64,000 nt of DNA, taken from Pseudomonas duriflava. Its GTDB lineage: Bacteria > Pseudomonadota > Gammaproteobacteria > Pseudomonadales > Pseudomonadaceae. Location of the stretch: contig NZ_VLKY01000001.1 in the NCBI RefSeq assembly GCF_007830155.1, forward strand, positions 310,001 through 374,000. Reading direction: 5' to 3'. Each line of letters opens with the position of its first letter. The first letter of the stretch is position 1. Below, one piece after another: positions 20,042-26,414 of this stretch. Position numbers and translations under genes: made by a program. The notes beneath the pieces are model-generated. The model made no database searches. It was not told the origin of the DNA and worked only from the letters and a program-made list of their open reading frames with translations.

Positions 20042-20752
20042 ATGGAAAAACGAACCGAACTCTACCGCGGCAAGGCCAAGTCCGTGTTCATGACAGATGA
20101 TCCAGATCGTCTCATTCTCCTATTTCGAAATGATACGTCAGCATTTGATGGGCAGAAGGTCGAGCAGCTTGATCGCAAAGGCATGGTAAACAACAAGTTC
20201 AATGCCTTTATCATGCAGAAGCTCGAGGCAGCAGGGATTCCAACCCAATTCGATGCGTTGCTTTCGGACAATGAGTGTTTGGTTAAGAAACTCGATATGA
20301 TTCCGGTCGAGTGTGTGGTGCGTAATTATGCTGCTGGCAGTCTCGTCCGCCGTTTAGGTATCGAGGAAGGGCTTCAGCTGACGCCACCGACGTTCGAGTT
20401 GTTTCTGAAAAATGATGCGCTGCATGATCCTTTTATCAACGAATCGCATGTATATGCTTTCGGCTGGGCGACGCCAGAGCAACTGGCGCGCATGAAAGAA
20501 TTGACGTTCAAGGTTAACGATGTGTTGAACGCATTGTTTGATGATGCTGGCTTAATGCTGGTGGATTTCAAGCTTGAATTTGGCGTGCATCAGGGTGAGA
20601 TTGTATTGGGTGATGAGTTCAGCCCTGATGGCTGTCGTTTGTGGGACAAGGCAACACGTAAGAAAATGGACAAAGATCGCTTCCGTCAGGGGCTCGGCAA
20701 CGTGATCGAGGCCTATGAGGAAGTAGCTCAGCGTTTGGGTGTGCCGCTCTAA
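20042..20752 (+). CDS. purC: Phosphoribosylaminoimidazole-succinocarboxamide synthase PurC
   Basis: PurC adds aspartate to CAIR in purine synthesis. The 236-residue product has the family start [15 protein letters not shown], the NDTSAFDG segment and the [19 protein letters not shown] block that binds substrate and ATP. The ATG at 20042 has CGGAG just upstream. It is the last core gene before tRNA-Ser. Confidence 0.96.
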   Translation: MEKRTELYRGKAKSVFMTDDPDRLILLFRNDTSAFDGQKVEQLDRKGMVNNKFNAFIMQKLEAAGIPTQFDALLSDNECLVKKLDMIPVECVVRNYAAGSLVRRLGIEEGLQLTPPTFELFLKNDALHDPFINESHVYAFGWATPEQLARMKELTFKVNDVLNALFDDAGLMLVDFKLEFGVHQGEIVLGDEFSPDGCRLWDKATRKKMDKDRFRQGLGNVIEAYEEVAQRLGVPL

Positions 20753-20839
20753 AAAGCGCGCAAGCGACTGATAACAGATGAAATTTTTATGTTTCGGGCT
20801 TCGCCTGTAGCTTTTCAGCTGATATCATGTGCCCCCATT

Positions 20840-20929
20840 GGAGAGATGCCGGAGTGGCCGAACGGGACGGATTCGAAATCCGTTGAGTCAGCAATGGCTC
20901 CTAGGGTTCAAATCCCTATCTCTCCGCCA
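20840..20929 (+). tRNA. tRNA-Ser (anticodon CGA)
   Basis: The 90-base class II tRNA has acceptor GGAGAGA pairing with TCTCTCC, anticodon loop TTCGAAA carrying CGA, a long variable arm, the T-arm GGGTTCAAATCCC and an encoded CCA. Its last 17 bases are duplicated at 22822-22838, the far end of a small insertion. Confidence 0.97.
20913..20929 (+). repeat. attL: 3' end of tRNA-Ser, 17-bp direct repeat
   Basis: TCCCTATCTCTCCGCCA is identical to 22822-22838. Integration by a tyrosine recombinase usually leaves such a copy of the tRNA 3' end at the distal border. Confidence 0.8.
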
Positions 20930-20940
20930 CTATATAAAAA

Positions 20941-20967
20941 TCTTTGTAAATCAATTATTTACAAAGA
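20941..20967. repeat. Perfect 11-bp inverted repeat inside left end of insertion
   Basis: TCTTTGTAAAT (20941-20951) and ATTTACAAAGA (20957-20967) flank a 5-base spacer, 11 bases after the tRNA. There is no T-tract, so a protein-binding site (recombinase or excision factor) is as likely as a weak terminator. Confidence 0.55.
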
Positions 20968-20980
20968 TATAGAAACAGCG

Positions 20981-21006
20981 GTTTGTAGCAGTGGTTTGCA
21001 GAAGTT
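20981..21006 (+). repeat. Left 13-bp tandem repeats (putative recombinase arm sites)
   Basis: GTTTGTAGCAGTG and GTTTGCAGAAGTT lie head to tail with a period of 13. The same type of pair, same orientation and period, occurs at 22738-22763 near the other border. Confidence 0.45.
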
Positions 21007-21519
21007 TTGCCAAGCCGCAGTGATCAAATCGCTGTTTTTTTTCGCCTACCTTAATTGGGTCCGCTGATTAGTCCTTTCGCCCGGTATATCGCCTGTATTA
21101 CCTCGGCAACCGTCTGAGGTGCGAAACGGCGTGTTTGCCTCGCCTCGTATAACCGGCGAGCGAATATGAATTAGAAGCTTGCATTTCGATACTGAGAGTT
21201 TGACGTCCGTAACTTCAGCAGTGCGGTAAATAGTCAGCTAACGGTTGCATGGGGGCGAAGCTCAGGCGAAGATTGAGCTTGGCACATAGCTATCATGGAA
21301 GAGACTCTCGCAATGCAGTATCGATATCAAATTGTCTGCTTGGCCAATTCGCAGAAACCTTACGGTAAGTGTGTGCTGGAAAATTTGGAAAGGTAATAAC
21401 CGTAGCACGTGGGTATGTCCGATGAGCAATCGCCAGCAAGACTCCATCCGGCAGCTCTTTCAAGCAATCGAATTCTCTGTCTTGGAATCAACAACTTAAA
21501 ATTGAGTAGGCTACGCCTC
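21007..21519. other. Non-coding 5' part of the insertion
   Basis: About 510 bases between the left arm repeats and the first gene hold no convincing gene. Short frames here have no ribosome-binding site or recognisable content. The length leaves room for a long leader or a regulatory RNA; no clear promoter hexamers stand out. Confidence 0.4.
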
Positions 21520-22161
21520 ATGTCCTTTTGCGATACGGTTCTAGTTACGATTTCGTCAATCGAAGATAAAGTGAAAATTTGTCTCGATGCGATTCATTCT
21601 TTTGGAAATCAATCTTCTAATTATGGATCTTTGGCTGCAGCTATTATCGTAGCAGTGCTATTGTTTGCAGTTCGCGAGTTTTCTATTAAAGCCAAGAACT
21701 ATTCAGGTATCTACTATGCAGTTAGTACTGTAGAGGATACGTCTTATAATCCCTTTCGCGAAATGAAAATGTTTCATACACTTGTCTTATTCTCAGACGG
21801 TTATGTCATTTCTGGAACAACTGAAAAGACCGGTGATATAGATAAGATTAGGTCTTATGAATACGAAGGCTCTGGAAAAATCAGGGGTGAGGTCAGCGGT
21901 AGGGTTGAGCGAAACTATTTCGGAAGTAGTGTGATGAACCTTCACATAGTGGAGCAGGGAAAGGATCGAGAAAGTACCTCATTTATGACTATAAAGGTTC
22001 GTCGATTTAGGTTCTTAAATCCATTGAGTTCTGGATCTTTTTACTCGACTGCTGCAAGAACGAAAGGAAGTGTGCTGTGTGGCAGAGAACCATTCAAAGA
22101 GCATCCTATAGGACATGTACCATTCCAATCTACTGCGGAATCGCAATCGTCAAATTGCTGA
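21520..22161 (+). CDS. Membrane-anchored, probably beta-rich protein of the tRNA-Ser insertion
   Basis: I do not recognise the family. From the ATG at 21520 the product is 213 residues: a short N-terminal segment, one strong membrane helix (about 36-53, LAAAIIVAVLLFAVREF), then a soluble part rich in alternating hydrophobic/polar strands (FHTLVLFSDGYVISGTT; YEYEGSGKIRGEVSG; VMNLHIVEQ; FMTIKVRRFRF) and a closing GSFYSTAARTKGSVLCGRE. The glycine spacing suggests a small beta-barrel facing one side of the membrane. The open frame extends upstream to 21409, but that part looks non-conserved and lacks a ribosome-binding site. It overlaps the GT51 gene by 85 bases, so the two are translationally linked and likely act together. 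Confidence 0.7.
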   Translation: MSFCDTVLVTISSIEDKVKICLDAIHSFGNQSSNYGSLAAAIIVAVLLFAVREFSIKAKNYSGIYYAVSTVEDTSYNPFREMKMFHTLVLFSDGYVISGTTEKTGDIDKIRSYEYEGSGKIRGEVSGRVERNYFGSSVMNLHIVEQGKDRESTSFMTIKVRRFRFLNPLSSGSFYSTAARTKGSVLCGREPFKEHPIGHVPFQSTAESQSSNC

Positions 22162-22700
22162 ACTATAAACCGATTTTCTCAGATTTAGAGAAGTGTGCAG
22201 AAGTTGTTAATCATCTTCAAGGAGAGCATAAAGCCGAGATTACCGGTTCTCTAATTCATACCTTGGTTGTTGCAGAGGATCATCGGAATTCCTTGCACTT
22301 TGGTGTGGATCCGATAGCTATTCTTCGCTCCATAAAGGTCCGTATATTGCAAGGGAAACGGCAAGGAGCTAGTACTATTGAGCAACAATTTGTTCGGACG
22401 ATAACAGCTCGCTATGAAAAAACTCCGAGACGTAAAGTGCGAGAACAAATTTTGGCAGTTATGCTGAGTTCGAGATTTAGTAAGGACGACATTGCGTCGT
22501 GTTATCTAAAAGTAGCCTACTACGGTGTGTCACTAGTCGGAATTAAAGGTGTGCGGGTTTTGAGAGCCGACAGTCGAGAATCCGCAAATGAAATAATTGT
22601 CGCCCATCTGAAGTATCCTAGGTCATCTAACCCAGAAGGGATGATGGCAAAAAAACATTCTATTAGAGTGACTCATATAAAAATGTTGCTTGCTAGATAG
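22077..22700 (+). CDS. Stand-alone GT51 peptidoglycan glycosyltransferase-like protein
   Basis: The 207-residue protein matches the five GT51 motifs in order: AEDHRNSLHFGVDP (catalytic E67-D68), QGASTIEQQF (about 96-105), RRKVREQILAVML (second catalytic Glu about 123), YLKVAYYGVSLVGIKG (about 143-158) and ESANEIIVAHLKYP. This domain polymerises lipid II into glycan strands. There is no transpeptidase domain, as in MtgA-type enzymes, but the protein is smaller and its N-terminal hydrophobic stretch (about 14-28) is short. The start is GTG at 22077 with AAGGAAG eight bases upstream. Key catalytic residues are kept, so activity is plausible; changes in the STITQQ motif (STIEQQ) show a divergent branch. 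A role in cell-wall modification tied to defence or competition is only inference. Confidence 0.8.
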   Translation: MWQRTIQRASYRTCTIPIYCGIAIVKLLNYKPIFSDLEKCAEVVNHLQGEHKAEITGSLIHTLVVAEDHRNSLHFGVDPIAILRSIKVRILQGKRQGASTIEQQFVRTITARYEKTPRRKVREQILAVMLSSRFSKDDIASCYLKVAYYGVSLVGIKGVRVLRADSRESANEIIVAHLKYPRSSNPEGMMAKKHSIRVTHIKMLLAR

Positions 22701-22737
22701 AATGCATTTGTTCTATTAGCTAAAAGAAACTTGAGGG

Positions 22738-22763
22738 TTTTGTAGCGGAGTTTTGTAGCAAAA
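22738..22763 (+). repeat. Right 13-bp tandem repeats (putative recombinase arm sites)
   Basis: TTTTGTAGCGGAG and TTTTGTAGCAAAA lie head to tail with a period of 13, in the same orientation as the left pair, 58 bases inside the distal direct repeat. Confidence 0.45.
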
Positions 22764-22821
22764 TACTCAAAATAGCCTGTGCCTATTGGTCTAGACAGGT
22801 TGTCGAGTATGACTCTGAGGG

Positions 22822-22838
22822 TCCCTATCTCTCCGCCA
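22822..22838 (+). repeat. attR: distal copy of the tRNA-Ser 3' end
   Basis: TCCCTATCTCTCCGCCA matches 20913-20929 exactly. The preceding bases (CTGAGGG) also loosely resemble the T-arm region (CTAGGGTT), but no complete tRNA is present. Confidence 0.8.
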
Positions 22839-22849
22839 ATAGCGAAATC

Positions 22850-22874
22850 AAAAGCCCCGGCTCTCGGGGCTTTT
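22850..22874 (+). terminator. Terminator displaced from tRNA-Ser
   Basis: AAAAGCCCCG (22850-22859) and CGGGGCTTTT (22865-22874) form a strong hairpin 12 bases after the distal repeat. Read across the insertion, this is where the tRNA-Ser terminator would be in an uninterrupted locus. Confidence 0.8.
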
Positions 22875-23062
22875 GCGTTTATGGGTATTCTAATCTGTAG
22901 CTTCCCCGACACGCTGTGCCAGAACATAGGAATCTTGTGCTCAAACTGAGCGTGATTACTTATACCTGGTGCAAGCTTGAAGCTGACTTATACTAAAGCG
23001 CCATATGAGGTCTGTCACTATTACACGCAGAGGCAAAGGCTCCAAAGCTTTTCCTTTAAGTT

Positions 23063-23105
23063 CTGTCTTATAGCTTTATCAGGAAACAAATCCGCTATAA
23101 GACAG
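23063..23105. repeat. Perfect 12-bp inverted repeat
   Basis: CTGTCTTATAGC (23063-23074) and GCTATAAGACAG (23094-23105) are exact complements with a 19-base loop. The downstream TTTTTTT run is about 18 bases away, so this could be a hairpin in a transcript or a binding site. Confidence 0.5.
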
Positions 23106-23478
23106 TTGAGCGTGGTATTTTTTTCAGCTCTTTTATTCAGCATGCCTCTAAACTTTTTACTCTAGTTATAGAGCGTCGCTTCGCTGACAATTATCTTGCA
23201 CACCTAGGTGCTGCTGTACCTAACTCTGCCTGTTTAAGAGCGAAGACATCTGGTCTAAACGATCCGAAGCCGTAGACAAGGCTCACTCCTAGCGTTGGGT
23301 AGCATGATTTAAACGGAGTGACGTCGCTTAAAGCTGATATTGAACAGACGACACAGTAAAAAATACAGCCTACCTCTTGCCTGAATACAGGCCAGGCGCC
23401 TGATTATGTCGAAGGGTTTACTCAGATTTTACCTATGCTCACTAACACACTTACATTCAAAAGTTTATAAATAAAGGG

Positions 23479-23588
23479 CTGGTGCGCGTATCGCCAGTGG
23501 TTTGACAATCCTTTTACCACCCCCAGCAACTGAACTAATCCCCCTGGTTCCGTTGTAGCTCCTCTCACAAACGTGGGGGTAGTTTTTT
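23479..23588 (+). ncRNA. Candidate structured RNA with terminal T-run (speculative)
   Basis: A small hairpin (CTGGTG/CGCCAG at 23479-23497) is followed by long-range complementarity ACCCCCA (23519-23525) with TGGGGGT (23574-23580) and then AGTTTTTT. The pattern would fit a short RNA ending in a terminator, but no promoter was recognised and the inner loop is large. Confidence 0.2.
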
Positions 23589-23762
23589 ACAATAGTTTTT
23601 ATGCGCGAATATCTAAGGCTGTAGGTTTGATACTAACCGTCTAGTAGTGGAGTTGCTGATTGAGGGTACTTCTAAAACTTTGAGTAGGGGTGGGTGTCGG
23701 ACTACTGACATGGGTTAACGCTAAGTTAACTGTTGGTTTTATCGACGATAAGAGGAAAATGC

Positions 23763-24185
23763 ATGAGCCTGTTCGGTAACATTCTGGCAAAGCTGGGTAT
23801 CGGTAAGGATCAGCCTGCCACTTCTAATGAGACTCCTGGCGTTACGCCGTCCCCCTCTGATACCACGTCGGCATCTACGCCTACTGCTCCGGATACAGGC
23901 GCTGCTGCACCGCAGGCCATGAGCCAAGTGGATGTGGCGGCCAAGTTAGATAGTCTGGCTGCTAGTCACGCTGAAAAGCTGAACTGGAAGAGTTCTATCG
24001 TTGATTTATTGAAACTGCTCGATATGGATAGCAGTCTCTCGGCTCGGCAGGCCTTGGCGAAGGAATTGAATTGTCCCTCGGACAAAATGGACGATTCCGC
24101 ACAGATGAATATGTGGCTGCATAAAGCCGTGTTACAAAAGCTCTCGGAGAACGGTGGTAACGTACCCGCTGATCTATTGGACTGA
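23763..24185 (+). CDS. DUF3597 domain protein
   Basis: The 140-residue protein begins MSLFGNILAKLGIG, has a Pro/Thr/Ser/Ala-rich linker (about 20-60), and ends in the conserved DUF3597 domain (VDVAAKLDSLAASHAEKLNW; SIVDLLKLLDMDSSLSARQ; MNMWLHKAVLQKLSENGG). The function of the family is not known; it is a small soluble domain found across proteobacteria. I chose the ATG at 23763 because AAGAGGAAA lies directly upstream and the family starts there. It is flanked by long non-coding DNA and followed by a terminator, so it is monocistronic. Confidence 0.88.
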   Translation: MSLFGNILAKLGIGKDQPATSNETPGVTPSPSDTTSASTPTAPDTGAAAPQAMSQVDVAAKLDSLAASHAEKLNWKSSIVDLLKLLDMDSSLSARQALAKELNCPSDKMDDSAQMNMWLHKAVLQKLSENGGNVPADLLD

Positions 24186-24206
24186 TACGCAGTCGAAGCG
24201 TACAAG

Positions 24207-24230
24207 AGGCTACCTGATAGGTGGCCTTTT
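24207..24230 (+). terminator. Terminator after the DUF3597 gene
   Basis: AGGCTACCT (24207-24215) pairs with AGGTGGCCT (24219-24227) with one G-U pair, followed by TTTTATATTTTT. Confidence 0.7.
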
Positions 24231-24494
24231 ATATTTTTGAAAGTTAGGTATTGAATAGGCAAAAGCCTGAGGAATAGGATGCTTTCCTCTATTTCGCAGG
24301 GAGGAAAGACTTAGAGAGTGCTGATGTTCACAATGTGTCGTGCTTCAAGTGTTTAGAAATGCTTATTAAAAATGTACATGGAATGCCTTCTGGATCACTA
24401 ATCAGTTCTTGCCGACACCGTTTGTCGATATCTATATTGCTGCTTCCCCTGTTTCGGTATGCTGTATATAGGTACAGTATTTAAGGATGATATC

Positions 24495-24665
24495 ATGTCG
24501 ATGAACCAGACTACGCTAGTCAATCAGGAAGACTCCGAAGAGGTTATGGGCGCGCTTTACATGCAGCAGGCCGATTACTTGGCTTTAGCCAAAGAGTTAA
24601 GACAGATAGCTCAGCGGCAGGCAATTCAAATGTCTCAAAGGCCCTTGGCTTGCAGTGAAGAGTGA
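24495..24665 (+). CDS. Small hypothetical protein, 56 residues
   Basis: The frame from the ATG at 24495 has AAGGA seven bases upstream and ends directly before a strong terminator, which supports a real gene. The product is charged and mostly helical (SEEVMGALYMQQADYLALAK; ELRQIAQRQAIQMSQRP) without a membrane segment. I do not recognise a family. A longer frame from 24459 is less likely because it lacks a ribosome-binding site. Confidence 0.55.
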   Translation: MSMNQTTLVNQEDSEEVMGALYMQQADYLALAKELRQIAQRQAIQMSQRPLACSEE

Positions 24666-24677
24666 TAGTTACCTCAG

Positions 24678-24717
24678 TCGATGAAGAAAGAGTATCTCTT
24701 TCTTCATCGATGTGCTT
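24678..24717. terminator. Strong hairpin terminator after the 56-residue gene
   Basis: TCGATGAAGAAAGAG (24678-24692) and CTCTTTCTTCATCGA (24696-24710) form a perfect 15-bp stem with a 3-base loop, followed by TGTGCTTTT. Confidence 0.75.
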
Positions 24718-25298
24718 TTCGCTTTTCAGCTCCGATTACTAATTGCTTCCAAGAGCCATTACTCGCTTAAGTACCGCCAAGGTACCTCTCAGGGGCTTCT
24801 AGGGTTAAATTACCCAGCACCTAAATAGATATAATATGTAAAGCGAAAGGCGTTGCTTGGGTGTTCTAGTTATCGCATCTGGGCATGAGCCTGTCTGTCC
24901 GTTTCGGCTGTACTAGGGCCAGATGGCTAAGTGTTGTGATATCTGAAGTTAGGCTTCAAATTTTGCCATGAGCGCCAATAAAGTGGTCTCTCCCGCATGA
25001 AGCGTGGGTTATATAACGCAGCGGATGGTTTACCCACGGTCTTGCGCGTTTGGCTAAAAATGATATTGAAGCGACTCACACCTTTTGAGAAGTTTCCCTT
25101 TGTCACGGTCCCTATGGTCTAGGTCGCTCTGTTTTGCACCTTGTTCTCTCACGTCTAGATGTGTGTAGGCCTAAATTACGCTCTGTTGGATGCAGTTTTC
25201 CTTCCATGATGGCTGGCCCTCTCAAAATGTCGAACGTTCCTCTATAAGTGGGTTCGAATCACAGTGAACCACCCACGCATAGACGAGAGAGGTGTGTC
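24718..25298. other. Non-coding tract, no gene seen
   Basis: About 580 bases contain no supported gene. A TATAAT at 24830-24835 lacks a good -35. A short inverted repeat CGTGGGT/ACCCACG (25013-25019, 25032-25038) is present. GTGGGTTCGAATC near 25246 resembles a tRNA T-arm, but no acceptor or anticodon arm surrounds it. Confidence 0.4.
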
Positions 25299-25490
25299 AT
25301 GAGTAATTATCTGCAAGAACCCTTAAGGGCTCAGGACCCGAGTCCGATAAATCCTGATCCGGGTGCCGATGCCGAACATGATCCTTGGACCGAAGAGCCG
25401 GTTGGTCCGGATGGGTTGATTGAGAGGCCTGACGGTATTACGGATAATCCAGACGTGATAGGCGGAGATACGCCGCTGGTGCCAAGTTGA
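25299..25490 (+). CDS. Small acidic Pro/Asp-rich hypothetical protein
   Basis: The 63-residue product from the ATG at 25299 (GAGAGAGG just upstream) is acidic and rich in Pro, Asp and Gly (DPSPINPDPGADAEHDPW; GPDGLIERPDGITDNPD), with no membrane segment, and is probably disordered. I do not recognise a function. It ends before a terminator shared with the convergent DUF3053 gene. Confidence 0.55.
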   Translation: MSNYLQEPLRAQDPSPINPDPGADAEHDPWTEEPVGPDGLIERPDGITDNPDVIGGDTPLVPS

Positions 25491-25504
25491 TCAATGCTTT
25501 CCAT

Positions 25505-25537
25505 GGCCGAGTCTTTTGCGCTCGGCCTTCATTTTTG
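25505..25537. terminator. Terminator between convergent small gene and DUF3053 gene
   Basis: GGCCGAG (25505-25511) and CTCGGCC (25521-25527) are followed by TTCATTTTT. The downstream part overlaps the end of the minus-strand gene. Confidence 0.65.
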
Positions 25538-26236
25538 TACATAGGTCAGGTTGATCAAGGTTCGTTGACTCTGGATGACCGAGCGACTTTGAACAGCCAA
25601 TGTTTGTAGGCGCGCATTCAATTCCTTCTGTACTTTTAGGTCGGATACTTCAATCATTGAGCCGTTAAGGTTGATAACGTCAGCGTGTGCGTTGATATAG
25701 TCCAGCGTATCCACCACTGTTGTGAGTGCCTCATGTGCGGAGGGCAGCAACCTGTTAACGGCCTCTGCGGGCTGAGTAATAACCCTGTTGTATGCCTGAT
25801 CATATACAGCAAGAAGTGGCTCGGATTGGCTGAGGGTACGCCGTTTCGCATCGGCCTTGTTCAATTCCTCTTTGATTAAAGTAGGCAGGTTCTCGATCTG
25901 GATGCGGGCCAACTCGATAGCCTCGCGGCGCTGCAAGGCTTCGCTCATGGACAAGGAGAAAAGTTGTTTGAGCGCTTCGGCGAGCGGTTGCCGGATGCGA
26001 TGATTAAGTGAGGCCTGGAAGTCTTCCATCACGGCATAGTAGGCGACATAGTCGCCAAATATTTGCTTTTCCTTATCCGTTAGTACGGGAACATGCACGC
26101 CAGGTTTGTTGATAATGCGAGTCTGCAGGAAATTCGTGAACGCTTTGCGCTGCCTGTCTTCGTTCGAACAAGCACTCAACAACCCTGGGAAAAGTACTAT
26201 CAACAGCAGGGCGAATACAAAATGACGTGCGAGCAT
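25529..26236 (-). CDS. DUF3053 family lipoprotein
   Basis: The 235-residue product has a lipoprotein signal peptide (LFPGLLSACSNED, Cys about residue 23) and a long helical body starting RQRKAFTNFLQTRI, which matches the DUF3053 (YiaF-like) family. The body contains heptad-like stretches (ALKQLFSLSMSEALQRREAI), consistent with an extended helical bundle in the periplasm. Function is unknown for the family. The minus-strand neighbour upstream is separated by about 180 bases. Confidence 0.8.
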   Translation of the reverse strand: MLARHFVFALLLIVLFPGLLSACSNEDRQRKAFTNFLQTRIINKPGVHVPVLTDKEKQIFGDYVAYYAVMEDFQASLNHRIRQPLAEALKQLFSLSMSEALQRREAIELARIQIENLPTLIKEELNKADAKRRTLSQSEPLLAVYDQAYNRVITQPAEAVNRLLPSAHEALTTVVDTLDYINAHADVINLNGSMIEVSDLKVQKELNARLQTLAVQSRSVIQSQRTLINLTYVQK

Positions 26237-26414
26237 GGGCGCTTCCTACGATGATAAGCAAAAGGCCACTAGATCTTTTCGCGTCGTACCTTATAGGGCA
26301 GGCGGCACGAGCGTCACTTGGTTTCGGAAGGTCATGCAGGAGGAGTGAACCCGATCAAGACAAGAGTGTGACAGGCCCTAAAAGAAGGCGGTATGCCTAC
26401 AACAAATCGAGTGC

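Larger units (their letters stand above)
20913..22838. mobile_element. Mini integrative element in tRNA-Ser, no integrase
   Basis: A 1.9-kb AT-rich segment is bounded by 17-bp direct repeats of the tRNA-Ser 3' end. Inside each border, at about 50-60 bases, there is a pair of 13-bp tandem repeats built on kTTTGTAGC. The hairpin terminator expected to follow the tRNA is found only beyond the distal repeat. Cargo is two overlapping plus-strand genes: a membrane-anchored beta-rich protein and a GT51 glycosyltransferase. No recombinase gene is present, so if it moves it would need an integrase in trans; it may also be a decayed remnant. Confidence 0.65.
22875..23762. other. Long AT-rich non-coding tract
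   Basis: Nearly 890 bases carry no convincing gene; a 62-codon frame at 22977-23165 has no ribosome-binding site or family resemblance. The tract contains a 12-bp inverted repeat (23063-23105), a possible small-RNA-like structure with a T-run (about 23479-23588), and two GTTAAC sites 11 bases apart (23714-23719, 23725-23730) just before the DUF3597 gene. Confidence 0.4.

Noticed and set aside
20789-21067. 92-codon frame across tRNA-Ser
   Set aside because: It reads through a certain tRNA gene.
22977-23165. 62-codon frame in the long non-coding tract
   Set aside because: No ribosome-binding site, no recognisable content, and it contains the 12-bp inverted repeat.
25244-25275. tRNA T-arm-like GTGGGTTCGAATC
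   Set aside because: No acceptor stem or anticodon arm surrounds it and it does not match tRNA-Ser or tRNA-Lys here; chance or too decayed to call.
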